A stretch of 64,000 nt of DNA from Aquatica leii. Taxonomy: Eukaryota > Arthropoda > Insecta > Coleoptera > Lampyridae. The position numbers and the translations under genes were made by a program. The stretch is from positions 105,202,806 to 105,266,805 of the forward strand of contig CM069434.1 in the NCBI GenBank assembly GCA_035610365.1. Reading direction: 5' to 3'. The notes under the pieces were generated by a model that searched no databases, was not told the DNA's origin, and saw only the letters and a program-made list of their open reading frames with translations. Below are positions 1 to 11,070 of this stretch, one piece after another (the stretch's first letter is position 1; each line of letters opens with the position of its first letter).

Positions 1-668
1 AAACTTATCGAACTCTATTCCTCCTATTTGATTTCTGGTTCTGCTGGTTTTTAGTCTGGTTCGGACCTGTACTTGTGTATTATAGTTATCGCCAGCAAAC
101 GGGGCTAGACGGTCGATGTGGACCACTTTTGGCTTGCCTTTTGTGTGGATTTCGAATGCGATATATGACGTCATTAATACACTGCACGACTTCATAGGGG
201 CCTTCGCACAGGATAGTGTTTGGCCGGTGCTTTTGTGAACGGATGATCGGTGCCCATTAGAAAAAGTTGCAAGTGCGGACACTACTTTGGCTAAGTATTT
301 TCCCATTGTTCGATTCATCCGCTCAACCATACCATAAGATTGAGGATGAAAAGGCGACGTCTTAATTTTCCCAATTCTCAACAGTCGATAAACTTCTTGA
401 AACTGCCCAAACTCAAAGTTGCGGTCTTGATCGTAGTGTAATTCCAACGGAACTCCAAACCGGCAGAAAAATTCTTTCACTAATACTTTTGCGACTGTAG
501 CTGCTTCTTGATTGACTATGGCGTCAGCCTCCGTACATTTCGCGAAATAATCCATTGCCACCAGAATGTATTTGTTTCCCGAATCCGATTCTGGAAACGG
601 CCCTACAATGTCAATCGCTACTCTTTCTAAAGGGCTTTTTACGTTGTATTGCTTTATCGGTGCTTTCC
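1..668 (-). pseudogene. Ty3/gypsy integrase C-terminal half (copy A1)
   Basis: On the minus strand an open integrase core runs from about 665 to below 300. It shows AIDIVGPFPES (first Asp), LHYDQDRNFE (second Asp, normally SDQGRNFE) and FHPQSYGMVERMNR (Glu), the D,D-E triad of a retroelement integrase. A C-terminal part with VVHIDRLAPF follows with a frameshift and runs off the window start. It has no ATG because it is joined by deletion to the gag remnant at 675-1220. Sibling copy A2 (48.2-52.4 kb) has lost its integrase, so this is the only integrase of the family in view. Confidence 0.8.
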
Positions 669-674
669 TGATGC

Positions 675-1220
675 AGCGCAGCAAAGTTTATGACCGTCTT
701 GTTGCGATGCTTGTTTTGCTGTTTTAAACGCCAAAGCATGCACCAAAGCGTCATCCAATGTCTTCGGTCGAGCTAACCGGAGAGTCTGCTGCGTTTTGCT
801 GTCTCGGAGGCCGTCTACAAAGATTTGAATAGCCAACTGCTTCAAGAAAGTATCTGGCACTGTAAGATACGCAAGCCGTGTTAGTCTGGCGATGTCAGTC
901 TCAAACTCATGAAAACTTTCGGCAGCTTTCTGAATCCGACTTTAAATATGAGCTTGATACACTTGTTGTAGATGAGCATCTTTATGTTTTATTTCTAAAC
1001 GTGGAATTAAAAGTTCGGAATTTTCTTGTAGGTGGTCAAAAACAGTTTGTAAGATTCCACGTAAGGACTCTATTAAAAACATCGCTTTTTGTTTGTTGCT
1101 ACAACCATTAGATCTAGTTGCGGCTTCAAACTGCTTATAGTACGTTGACCATGGAACTTTACCATCAAAATTTAGAGGTACAACTTTAAACTTGTGAGTG
1201 GTTTCTTCCCGATGGTCCAT
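675..1220 (-). pseudogene. Ty3/gypsy gag fragment (copy A1)
   Basis: Reads from the start at 1220 (MDHREETTHKFKVVPL) down to about 675 and encodes the Gag of a Ty3/gypsy retrotransposon of the type common in arthropods. A frameshift near 945 splits it into two parts (1220-942 and 860-675). The second part (residues like TQQTLRLARPKTLDDALVHA) closely matches the gag at 48,689-49,198, so the window holds two copies of this family. Zinc knuckles and everything up to the middle of integrase are missing: at about 670 gag runs straight into integrase sequence, so some 3 kb were deleted. The family is clear; the copy cannot be functional. Confidence 0.85.
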
Positions 1221-1339
1221 TATTGAATCTTCGCTTATAAGAGTTGGAAACAGTCCAAAACTTTACCTCTCTAATACAAAAGTATGCTTGGGGAGGCAAC
1301 ACCGGTGCAAGATAAACCTAAACCAAAAACAGTTGATTG

Positions 1340-1945
1340 TCCAATACACATTCGCCAAACAATACTAAAAGAAAAGACTTGGACATATATGAAAATTATG
1401 CACGAGATAAAACAAATTGTAATCGTGTAGCAAGATAATTAAAAGAATTATTAAACGAACGTAAGAACAGATTATTGCAGGAATCTTAGAAAGTTTAACA
1501 CCAGTTAACAATATATATGCTTGTTGGATAGCAACAAAAATATTGAAACAACCAAGAAAACACATACCACCCATAAGAAAACGAAACCATGAATGAGCCA
1601 AAACAGACAAGAAAAAGACTGAAACTTTTGCTGATTATTTAGTAAACGTGTTTAAACCGCTACCAAAGATTGGCGAAGACAAGGATAAAAAATGCAAAAA
1701 TTCCTAGAAGAGTCTGAACAGCCTAGTGAACAGCAACACCAACAGCAGTAACGACCTGAATCTAAAAAAACCGGCTATGAGTTGGTCACGGGCAAAGTAA
1801 TTAAGAAACTGTCTTAAAAGCGTATAACTATGCTTACACAGCTCATAAATGCTGCTCTCAACCTGAAACATCCTCCAACCCAGTAGAAGACAGCAGAGAT
1901 AATTTTAATTAAAAAACCAAGCAAACCACCAAATGAGCATGTAAT
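1340..1945 (+). pseudogene. Jockey-like LINE ORF2 fragment (linker and start of reverse transcriptase)
   Basis: Translated in shifting frames this stretch matches the region before the palm of jockey-type reverse transcriptase: LKELLNERKNRLLQES, then WIATKILKQPRKHIPPI, ETFADYLVNVFKPLP, then KRITMLTQLINAALNL and a degenerate KTAEIILIKKPSKPP. Several stops and frameshifts interrupt it, and similarity ends just before the motif usually written YRPISLLP. There is no ATG, poly(A) tail or target-site duplication that I can see. It is a scrap between the gypsy remnant and the DDE transposase. Confidence 0.75.
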
Positions 1946-2056
1946 AGCGAAGACTTCCACGACCGGAATCTATACTAAGATAAGAATTTCTTCCGGGCAA
2001 ATGAGCATACCTATTACATCCACAACTAATTTCAAACTAGTGGAATACTTCGTCAA

Positions 2057-3227
2057 CTAATCACACATTTCTTGGGCCAATTGATCCAAATGCTTGCACT
2101 GTTCTTGCCAATCTAATGCTGTGATTTCAGCACTAACACCTCGATTTCTTTGGCGCTTTGCTGTACGTTATTCATTGCGACCTTATGTTTAACCAAACTC
2201 AATGGATTAAGATCGTAATAATATGGAGGCAAACGTAACATGGCATGTCCATGTTTTTTTTTTTTTAAATTTAACCACATAGACTGTTTTAGTGTGGCCA
2301 TTTTTTACCAGTTTTAACAATTCGGCTTTCCGCATATCCCCAGTTGTTGGAACCTCGTTACTTTCAACCCAGTCTCTAATTTCCTCCTTTCTTGTAGCTT
2401 GGGTTGGAGGTTTGTTGATTTGAACACTGCGTTACGGTACATTATCCATAGCAAGGATTCCTTTTGGAGATAAATTCGGCATTAACTGTTTTTTGATCCT
2501 CCGGATAAAATTGTGATGATTCGTGTCATCGTGGTAATTTTCTGGTTTACTCTTAGATTTCAAAATTAACAAGGCGTTGTTAACAAATCCATATGCACCA
2601 ACTGCGTGTACAATAAAGTACTAATAACCTGAACGATCAAATTTATATACACCTGGTTGGTGCTTAGACTACCAGCACTTACCCAATAAGATTGATGTAT
2701 AACAGTTTCGTCTAAATATGTAATCGGTTTTATATTTTCTCGGAGAGCAGCGTTTTCTCTTAACTTTTGTAGATAACGAGAACGCCAATCTACAATATCA
2801 TTGCGTTCCATGATTAATTTACGTCGGTTTTTACATTTTTTAAATTTGAAGCAAATGTCTTCGAATAGTTTCTTGCCCGCCAATACAATTAATCTTGTCT
2901 TGCATCTTACTTACTAAAATTTTTAACGTCGGCACTTGCTTGTCAACCTCTTGCACTGTTCTTTTTAAAATTCCTAAATCGCACTCATCCACTACTGTTT
3001 TGTTGGATCCTCCGCTTCTCCATTATTTATATTTTTTGAATTTGATTCTATTAGATCGTCAAAATATTAGCCACCGATTTTCCAACAGCAGTTGCTGCAA
3101 GTTCGATTGCCTTGTCCAAAGAGAATGCCCAATCACCAGCAGCTTTTTGACTATCGAAGAACTGAATAACATTTTTCAGAATGTTTCGAGCCTCAAAATA
3201 TATAGTTTTCTTTGTAGTTCCAGCCAT
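2057..3227 (-). pseudogene. IS630/Tc1-like DDE_3 transposase, decayed
   Basis: Transposase of the DDE_3 superfamily family that is multi-copy in insects. It starts at an ATG at 3227 (MAGTTKKTIYFEARNILKNV, helix-turn-helix part), has a stop and frameshift around 3050, then reads on with VPTLKILVSKMQDKIN and RRKLIMERNDIVDWRSRYLQ. The catalytic residues are recognisable: YLDETV (first Asp), ILAMDNVP near 2450 (second Asp; the next Tyr codon is a stop) and LRLPPYYYDLNPLSL near 2240 (the Glu expected after NP is Ser here). The tail ALDWQEQCKHLDQLAQEMCD ends at 2057. At least three breaks. Inverted repeats at 3,467 and 5,238 may be its ends or those of a neighbour. Confidence 0.8.
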
Positions 3228-3466
3228 AATAAGGATAACCCTAAAACATAAAACCTACATTAAAATTACATTTAATTTAAACACTTGTAAACATACCTGT
3301 ATTTCGCAAATCAAACAACAAAGTAGTCTTCAAAAAAACTAATTTTACTAAACGAAAGTAACACAATAAAAGGAATTGGTAATTAATAAAACATGAGCGA
3401 AAAATATCAGCTTTAAACTGTCATAATTTTTTTAACTAAACTGGATTGCTAACTTCGTCTTTAAAA

Positions 3467-5238
3467 GTGTGACACGGGCGGCCATCTTTGAGTAAGGCAA
3501 AACAAACGAAGTTATCAATTTGACTTACGGAAAAAGTTATTTAATTCTTATTGATATTGTTAAATATTTGTTAGATATTTGCTAGCCATGCACAAAATTT
3601 AGCAGTAGCTAAATACTATTCAAACCGAGGCCAAAAATCTTTGAAAGACTATCAGATTTTTTCGATTTACCAACTAGCCATTTCCGCTAGGCATTTGGGT
3701 CAGGTAGAAGTTCATGTCACCGTGTTCTCCGAGGTCATCAGCAAAAGCAATCAATTTGATTCCGTCCTTTATCCTCAGAACACTATCGTACATGATAACC
3801 CAAAGTGTTGGGCCCAGCACAGATTCTTGCGAGACTCCCATTGACATCGGTTAAAATTCTCCTAGCACTTTTATATATCTGGACAAGATGTTTACCGGAT
3901 AGGCAGATAAATTATTTTCCACTAGTTTTTGCCTAATTAATTGCCAGCTTGCTGTATTGAAAGCGTTTCATACATCTACTGAGCTACCAGCTTTCTTGTA
4001 TCAGAAGGTTTAGCTATTTCAGCTTTCGCTGTGCTAACCACGATGGATATTGCGTCCTCTGTTGATTTGCCCGCTCTAAAGCCGAACTGGTTATCTGAGA
4101 GAATTTTTTTCATGAAACTCTTTTTTCAGCCGTAGTAAAATTAGTTGGTCCAGCAGTTTTCCAAAAGTGTCTAGTAGACAGATTGGTCTAAATCCTGTAA
4201 AGCTGTTAATCTTTGCGAGTAGAAACACTTTTGCTATCTTCCACCTTTCTGTAAATGAGCCGTCCTTAATGTATTAATTCGTTATATTCAGTACTGTTTT
4301 AGGAGATGTTTCTACTACCAGCTTAAGAATTTTTGACTGAATATTGTCTAGGGTTGAATTGTTTCCATTCTATTGGCTGTAATCTCACGCTCTTCTGTGC
4401 TGAACAAAGAAACAACTGTCTCATCTTCTATTCTATCCCATGTGTTAAGTTTACATTGGAGAAACAGTTTTGCGATTTGTTGTGTAATTATGTCCTTATT
4501 TGTAACTGCATGCTCCTACGTTTTTAAGAACGATTATGTAGGCTTGATCCCGTAGGTTCTCTTTAACTTTTTTGCATAATTGCTTCCATTTTTTCTATTT
4601 GGATTTTTTAATTGCCCATTTCAAATCTTTACTGCTTGTCTGCAAATTTACCTTGTATGATTGCTTCTCTTCACGGTTTGACCTCGTGTAGTCTTCTTGA
4701 TTCTATGCATTTTTGCTTTAGTTATTTTATGTACTCATTTTACCAGTATGCTACTTTTTTGTTTGTGTTCCTGTTTTTTTTAAAGGTTGATGTCGCACAC
4801 ATCTGTAATGAGTGATATTAACTGATCCGCAGTCGTCAGAGCGTTTTCCAAATTCTCTTTAAATATTTTTTATTCATATTTGTTGTATTCTATCCTTCAT
4901 TTCCGACCTGCTATTCAAGAGTTCAGTTTTGTACATATTATAGACAGTTTTACACATTTTACAAAAATCTTGTCAGTAAAAGACATGAATTAAGCAAAAA
5001 AATAATGTTTTTAAATTCATAAATGTGATAATAATAATTGACACTCGTAATTGCAATAGATAATTTTTTATAACATTAATAAAATAAGTAATTAAGATTG
5101 TTATGTATTTATAAGATATTTAACAAAGTCAGTAAGAAATAAATAAGCTCAAAAACAACTTTTTTCATAAGTCACAATATCTTCGTTTGCCTTAGTCAAA
5201 AATGGCCGCCGTGACGTCAGCGTGCCTCACTTTTGATA
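3467..5238. repeat. Inverted repeat pair flanking a LINE fragment
   Basis: A segment at about 3467-3545 (GGCGGCCATCTTTGAGTAAGG, then ACAAACGAAGTTAT, TTGACTTACGGAAAAAGTTA) recurs inverted at about 5165-5238 (forward CTTAGTCAAAAATGGCCGCC). Arms are about 75 bp, near 80% alike, with an 11-base gap in the left arm. They could be the TIRs of one 1.8-kb DNA element into which the LINE at 3.6-4.9 kb inserted. Alternatively the left arm is the upstream end of the DDE_3 transposon at 2,057-3,227 and the right arm belongs to a second copy. Confidence 0.6.
3640..4880 (-). pseudogene. R1/jockey-group LINE reverse transcriptase, decayed
   Basis: Minus-strand translation gives the middle of a non-LTR ORF2 in order: KENLENALTTADQLISLITDVCD (4.87 kb), KVFLLAKINSFTGFRPICLL with LLDTFGKLLDQLI (about 4.2 kb), AISIVVSTAKAEIAKPSD (about 4.05 kb), and SQESVLGPTLWVIMYDSVL followed by LIAFADDLGEHGDMNF (about 3.75 kb). 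FADD is the catalytic palm motif. Multiple stops and frameshifts. The VLGPTLWNIMYD-type motif is typical of R1-like elements. No endonuclease domain or 3' end is visible. Confidence 0.8.
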
Positions 5239-6339
5239 CGAACACATTGTTTCACATTAATCTTTTAGTTGGCATGTTATCCGACGATCTTGTTAGCAGA
5301 GTGGAGCTGTATTTCTAAAATCTCATGGCAACCTTTAGTGGATTCTTCTTTACATTCTTCACTATAATACAACATTTTAAAAATATGTACTGCTTTTGCA
5401 CGTCAACATACTTTTGTAACTCTTTTAGGTGAACAGGTCGATTTAACAAAGTAAATGGATTATTTATCTTCAAATTTTTGTTTGTTTAATCACGAGTTCT
5501 AGGGTGTTTTTTCTTAATCAATTAAATATTTGATCTACAAGAGGCAGTCATTGATATGTGAACACAAATATTAATTCAAAAGTATTGAAACTCAATAAGC
5601 TTGCTTTCTTATTTTTAATCAACGTACAAAGTCAGCATTACCATGTATAGTTCAGAAATATTAAATCTTATTATTCATACTACTTTGGTAGTTACGACTT
5701 CTTTACAAATAAATTTTTTTTTGCACATTGACATCATTTTTGACCACGGCCAGTGGCGTAACTATAATTTGATGGCTCTCCCGCAAATCTATCTTTCGAT
5801 ACCAGCACAAACCGTTAATAGAAATACAAACATTCTATCTTTCTTTATATTTTAATTTTAGATTGAGTTTCTTGTGTCCACGCCAATGACCACGGTATTA
5901 TTTACTTTGGAAAGTTCAGATCATTTCGTAGACGTTTTCAGCAATTGCACTCGCTGTGTTTTTAAGCTTTGTCAGATTTTTCGCAGAAGACAACACAATT
6001 GATAAAGTTTTTATTAAAAATCTTTTTGCGTATAAAATCTCCTGATTTTCATTAACTACAATTAACTTTCTACATTTGAAACAATAAAGAAAATTATTTG
6101 ACAAATATCGATTTCTCTTTAGATTGCTTAATTTTGCTAATTTTATTGGTTTAATAATTTTGTAATGAAAAAACAAAAATAACTTTTCTGTGTAATAAAA
6201 ACTAGTACTATAATTAGGTATTGTATGCATAAGACTAATTGTAATTAATATCGTAGTATTTCACAAATAATTACGCTGCTCAATGTTTATTTTACGAAAT
6301 AATCTGATTTATCTAGTTTATTAACAGATTAATTTTTAG
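5239..6339. other. No gene recognised; upstream intron or flank of the esterase
   Basis: AT-rich sequence without a believable coding exon. It must contain the end of the intron before the esterase exon at 6340, since a good acceptor (AATTTTTAG) precedes that exon. I searched for the missing upstream esterase exons (oxyanion-hole region) and did not find them between the inverted repeat and 6340. Confidence 0.5.
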
Positions 6340-7803
6340 GTGCCCTAGGATTTTTAGTGACTTTAAAAGACGGTGTAATATCTGGTAACAATGGTTTAAA
6401 AGATCAAAATTTAGCATTAAAATGGGTTAAAAATAACATTGTTCACTTTGGTGGCAATCCAGACAATATAGTAGTATTTGGACACTCTGCTGGAGCTCTT
6501 TCCGCACACTATCATATGCTGTCGCCTTTGAGTAAAGACTTAATAAGCGGGGTAATCATACAAAGTTCGTCGGCGTTATCGCTGTGGGGCCTTGGTTCTA
6601 TAACAACAATGCTAAAAAACACAGAAAAACTAGCAAATCTTTTAGATTGCCCTTCGATACCAAATGAAGCGTTAATAGATTGCTTAAGAAAAATACCAGC
6701 AAATGACATCGTCAAACAAGATATACACTTTTTCGTATTATAATTACAAAAAAGTAAAAATGCAAACATTATTTTGATTACTTTACAGGAATGGTTATAC
6801 CTTCCTTTAGCTCCGTTTCAACCAATAATTGAAACAGAATCAAAGGAAGCATTTCTTGCCGAAGAACCTGCCGATATCATTAAAAAAGACATGGCTGCAA
6901 AAGTACCGATGATGATTGGTATTACTTCAGAAGATGGAGCAATGTTTACTGCAGGTTTTTTCAAGTTTTTACAATATAAAGTTAGCCAACACGTTTATTT
7001 TTAGGCATTTATAAAAATAAATTAGAAGAAGATTTAGACCTTCGTTTTAATGTTGTGGCACCTGTTTTGTTGGCATACGAAGAAAGCAGCTCAAATAAAA
7101 ATGAAATTTCAGAAAGGGTACGATCGTTTTATTTTGGAAATAACCGAATTGACGATAACTCCAAAAACAATGTTACTAAAGTGAATAAGATTCAAATAAG
7201 TAATCGTATAAGTAATTAAAACGTTTTAGATGGTTACAGATGCTTGGTTATATACGCCCACTCACAATTCAGTCAAACTACACAGCCAATACACACGGCA
7301 AAACGTATATTACTATGTTTTTGGATATCGTGGAACACAATCATATAGTTTAATATTCAGTGATGTAAACGACAAGTACAACTACGGTAATATTATTAAA
7401 AAAAACTGTAAAAATACTAAATTATTTAAATTTTCTAGGTGTCTGTCACGGCGACGAACTTTTTTATTTATTTAATTTAAAATTTACTCCAGATAAAGAA
7501 TTTACTGAAGACGAGTTAAAAATAAGCAATGTTTTAGGTTCTTTGTGGACAAATTTTGCTAAAACTAAGTAAAGAAGTTAACTAATTTAATTTAATAGTT
7601 TCACATTTATTTTTAGGAACCCAACTCCAAGCACAAACGAGATAATACCAACAATTTGGAGTCCAGTGAAAAGTAATAACATTCAATATTATTACATTAA
7701 TAAAAAAATGGAAATGAAGAACGATATGAACTCGGAAGCATTAAGGTTCTGGAAAAACGTGACTTCTAACTCTAGATCGGAGAAAATAAAAGATGAACTA
7801 TAA
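6340..7803 (+). CDS. Carboxylesterase (type B), 3' six exons, C-terminal KDEL
   Basis: Spliced alpha/beta-hydrolase that would hydrolyse ester substrates. Exons 6340-6734, 6789-6954, 7005-7180, 7230-7386, 7439-7568 and 7617-7803 join in frame, all with GT-AG introns of 48-54 nt and no stop codon. The catalytic triad is complete: VVFGHSAGALSAH (nucleophile Ser near 6490), ITSEDGAMF (Glu near 6930) and GVCHGDELFYLF (His near 7450). The first exon starts inside the conserved GALGFL block, so the N-terminal ~150 residues with the oxyanion loop are missing. They may lie upstream beyond the transposons, or be lost. The protein ends SEKIKDEL, a canonical KDEL endoplasmic-reticulum retention signal. 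It is the only clear host gene here; about 400 codons are open, so it is probably real and under selection. Confidence 0.9.
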
Positions 7804-8096
7804 ACATTTTGTAATGGTTGAAAGTTATTAATATTTTATACCAATTACCATGATATTACTAAAATTTTATAATTTACTGCTTTTTCGTTTCCCAAGAAAC
7901 TGATACATATTAAGTGCGTACAGCGTACTTACATTGACGTATGTACAGTATACGTATACATTGGTCCATGTACGTAAGATGAAGATGAACCACAAATGTA
8001 CATACTACAGACGATGTGTGATGGAAAACTCGTCGCTTTTTGAGACAGTGCGTCATATCACATGTTGAATAATCTCAATCTGCATTTCCTCGGTAA

Positions 8097-8224
8097 CACT
8101 GGTCTGCAAAAAAATATTCTTTATCGAGCCCTGACAACCCTGGTGATTCTTATGTAAAATGACGTCCTGAGTCCAAACATGTCTTCCGTTTTCTTCCATC
8201 ACCCACCATTTTCGAGGGAGCCCC
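8097..8224. repeat. Left terminal inverted repeat
   Basis: Begins CACTGGTCTGCA. Shared blocks with the right end, in inverted orientation, are GATTCTTATGTAAAATGAC and CATCACCCACC. Overall identity is roughly 75% by eye with small indels. Confidence 0.75.
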
Positions 8225-8394
8225 AAATCTCTAATTTTACCACTTTTCGATAAATTAATTATAATTTATTTATCGAACGATAATAATAATTATAATAATT
8301 ATTATAATAATAAATATATGGACATGAATTTAATTTAAATAAGAAACAGAACTATTTTAGCTATAAACAGTAATAAATAAAACGATATTCATCG

Positions 8395-9985
8395 TTACTT
8401 GGTGCTTGCTTTCCTTTTATACCCTGAGGTACAGTTCTCTCGTTTCAAAAACCAGCAGTACTCCGCCAACATGCTTGCATTCCACTTCCCTGAAAATCTC
8501 TTCTCCAGCTTAGCGATGTCTTGATGAAACCGTTCCCCGTGTTCATCCGAGACTGCTCCTAAATTTTCAGGGAAAAAGTCCAGATGCGAGTGGAGGAAGC
8601 GAACTTTAAGAGACATGTTACATCCTTCGTCCTTGTACGCTAAAAGCAGTTCCTCAACGTGAGCGACATAATCTTCACTTTTGTGGTTACCCAGGAAGTT
8701 CTTACAAACGCTTTGAAATGCAAGCCAAGCTCGTTTTTCTTTTAGATTTAGGTATTCAATAAACGTCGAATCTTGGAAGAGTTGTCTAATCTGGGGACCA
8801 ACAAAAACGCCTTCTTTGATTTTAGCTTCGCTAAGACGAAGAAATTTAGTTTTCAAAAATTGAAATGCGCCACCTGTCTTGCCCACTGCTTTCACAAACT
8901 GCTTGATCAATCCCAGTTTGATGTGTAAAGGTGGTAAGTAAATATTTTCCTTCGGAACCAAAGGATTGTGGGCGACATTTTTCTGACCAAGAATAAGATT
9001 TTCTCGCAGAGGCCAGTCCCGTACGATGTAATGTTTATCTCGGGCTCGGTTATCCTATTCACAAAGGAAGCAGTAATATTTTGTGAATCCTGATTGCAGG
9101 CCCGTGAGTAGAGCAACAACTTTTAAGTTAGCGCAAAGTTTCCACTTATAATCATGATAACTAATTTTATCAAGGATTCTGAAGATGTTTCCGTACGTTT
9201 CCTTCATATCAACAGAGTATGCAACTGGAACTGATGAGAAGTCATTTCCATTTGCCAACAGGACAACTTTTAAGCTTGTTTTTGATGAGTCTATAAACAG
9301 TCTCCATTTGTCTGGCTCACATGGCATCTGTAGCTCTGTCATTAATAAATTTGCATTAAGGCAGAACACTAAACCTTTATCTTCTGAGAAAAGACATTTT
9401 AGGGTTGTTTGTCTGGTCCTGTAAGAAGATATTTTTACTCCCTTTTCTAAGAGATTCCACTGTTGAAGTCGCGATCCTAGGAGCTGAGATTTAGTCTTAG
9501 GTAACTGCAAATCCCTGACAAGATCATTTAATTCCGATTGAGTGAGGAAGTGAGGTTGCCGAGAAACTAAATCTGCGGAATACTCTTTATCATCATTGAA
9601 CGTATCATTCGAAGCCGCAGGTTGTGTCTCAGAGTCTTTTAAATCAATTTCCGGCTCTACAGTATAAGTGTTTCGGGGCGCTGGAATTGGCAAAGTATCG
9701 TTATGAGGAACAGGTCTTAGAGCTGACGGAATATTGGGATACTGAATTGTATGCACATGGCATTGATTTACGGGTACCTTTGAGCCATTTGGTCAAACTA
9801 CTGTAACAAGTCGTACAGCAAACTGATGGAGCCCAAGTGTTGTCTTGGTCGCCAACTTGACAATCAAAGTACAATTTATAAGCTGTTTTAACAAGCTGAG
9901 AAAGGGGTTTTCGTTGCGCTTTTAAAGTTAATTCCACGCAGACATAGCAGAAGCTATCGGGATGATTTTTACACTCGCGTGGCAT
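8395..9985 (-). pseudogene. Multi-copy arthropod protein of unknown function (MPRECKNHPDS family)
   Basis: Starts at an ATG at 9985 (MPRECKNHPDSFCYVCVEL) with a Cys/His-rich N-terminus: CKNH, CYVC and CCTTC, likely metal-binding. Then come YPNIPSALRPVPHNDTLP, SELNDLVRDLQLPKTKSQLL, WRLFIDSSKTSLKVVLL, VVALLTGLQSGFTKYYCFLC, LPPLHIKLGLIKQFVKA, and GAVSDEHGERFHQDIAKLEK with MLAEYCWFLKRE near the C-terminus, ending at 8395. I recognise it as a protein found in many near-identical predicted copies in arthropod genomes; its function is unknown to me. This copy has a deletion with frameshift near 9740-9760 and a frameshift near 9050. Lying inside TIRs explains its copy number. Confidence 0.75.
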
Positions 9986-10467
9986 AATTAAACAGTAATT
10001 CAACGCCCGACATTAACCACAAATCACACTTAGTCACTTGAAAAAATCCGGAGTAAAAGTAGTTTTACTGTTTTACACAAATGAACAAAAATGAACACAA
10101 AATCCAGCACGTTTAAAACGTCGACAAGTTAACTCTGCAAAAGCTATAGATGTACTGATCGAAGCGGTTAAGCAAACAATGTAATATACTATAATGAGAA
10201 GAGTAATGCAAGTTCAAGCCTGTCGAAAATTCCTGTTCAAACCTGCATGTGGTATTGAGATCGCCAGCGTCGTGCAGTGAATCTTCCTAACTGTTTATTG
10301 ATATTTTTTTACTGTTCTTATATATTTGTATTTTATTGTTGTTTCTATATACATTTTATAGCAAAACTTTTGCCATATACTTTGGTATAAATTTTATTAC
10401 CTGCTTTGGGATGTTTAACGGCTATAAGTTAAAATTCTAAAAAAAATGCAAAAAATAAAATAAAAAT

Positions 10468-10587
10468 GGGGTCCCCCAAAATAGGTGGGTGATGGGTAAA
10501 AACGGAGCTCATTTTTGGATTTAGTAGGTCATTTTACATAAGAATCGTCAAGAATGGTATCAGGGTCGATTTTCATGCAGACCAGTG
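10468..10587. repeat. Right terminal inverted repeat
   Basis: Read on the minus strand from 10587 it begins CACTGGTCTGCA and matches the left TIR. The sense-strand block GTCATTTTACATAAGAATC near 10530 is identical to the complement of the left arm. Confidence 0.75.
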
Positions 10588-11070
10588 AATCAGAACCAAG
10601 CCGATACAGCCGCTTTTCTAATAATTTTGTTGGTCAGTGTAATTAGTATAATGTATTATTTGATTTTTTATTTTCAAATGTTAAATAAGAAGTGTCCGAT
10701 TAAAATTTAGTAAATTTTATAATTTACTAATTAAAAAAAAAACAATAACATTATGTTATCGTTATTAAGAGTCAGGTCAGTGACCACTTTTCCATTACCT
10801 AGGTCATTTTGTCATAAATTTAACAAGTCATTATTCATTAAATCTGCATACATTAATCGTGACAACATATATACCTAACTCGTTCGTATTTACGTTCGAC
10901 ACCAACACAAATTAATAGATAATAAAAAGAAGTTTTTACATACGTTGTTTTGAACTCGCGCGGAGTGCGGACGTGTTTATGTGTGCTCGGAAAGTAGTGA
11001 TTAAATTAAGTTGAAAAATTAATTAAAACTGGTAAAGCCCTAAAGGGCATTACTAGAATAAACTATAAAA
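10588..11070 (+). other. Flank and 5' untranslated leader of the CR1/L2-like LINE
   Basis: No ORF. From about 10870 the sequence looks like the LINE's 5' leader running to the ORF1 ATG at 11071; the exact 5' end of the element is not defined. The 10590-10870 stretch is AT-rich and unrecognised. Confidence 0.4.

Larger units (their letters stand above)
8097..10587. mobile_element. 2.5-kb TIR element carrying a multi-copy arthropod gene
   Basis: Bounded by inverted repeats that both begin CACTGGTCTGCA and run ~120-128 bp inward (8097-8224 and 10468-10587). The only gene between them is the decayed minus-strand ORF at 8395-9985. This is the architecture of a DNA transposon, but the encoded protein shows no DDE motif I recognise, so the element could be autonomous with an unfamiliar transposase, or a passenger moved in trans. 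No clean target-site duplication could be fixed (…GGTAA before, AATC… after). Confidence 0.7.

Noticed and set aside
2895-3251. 118-codon plus-strand ORF
   Set aside because: Antisense of the DDE_3 transposase N-terminal region.
7905-7990. GTACGTA-rich stretch after the esterase as a small MITE
   Set aside because: Short imperfect self-complementarity only, no target duplication or second copy.
8265-8325. AT-rich inverted repeats near 8.3 kb
   Set aside because: Low-complexity TAA/TTA runs; too simple to call a structure.
9185-9806. Plus-strand ORFs inside the 8.1-10.6 kb element
   Set aside because: Antisense of the conserved minus-strand gene, whose motifs are clear.
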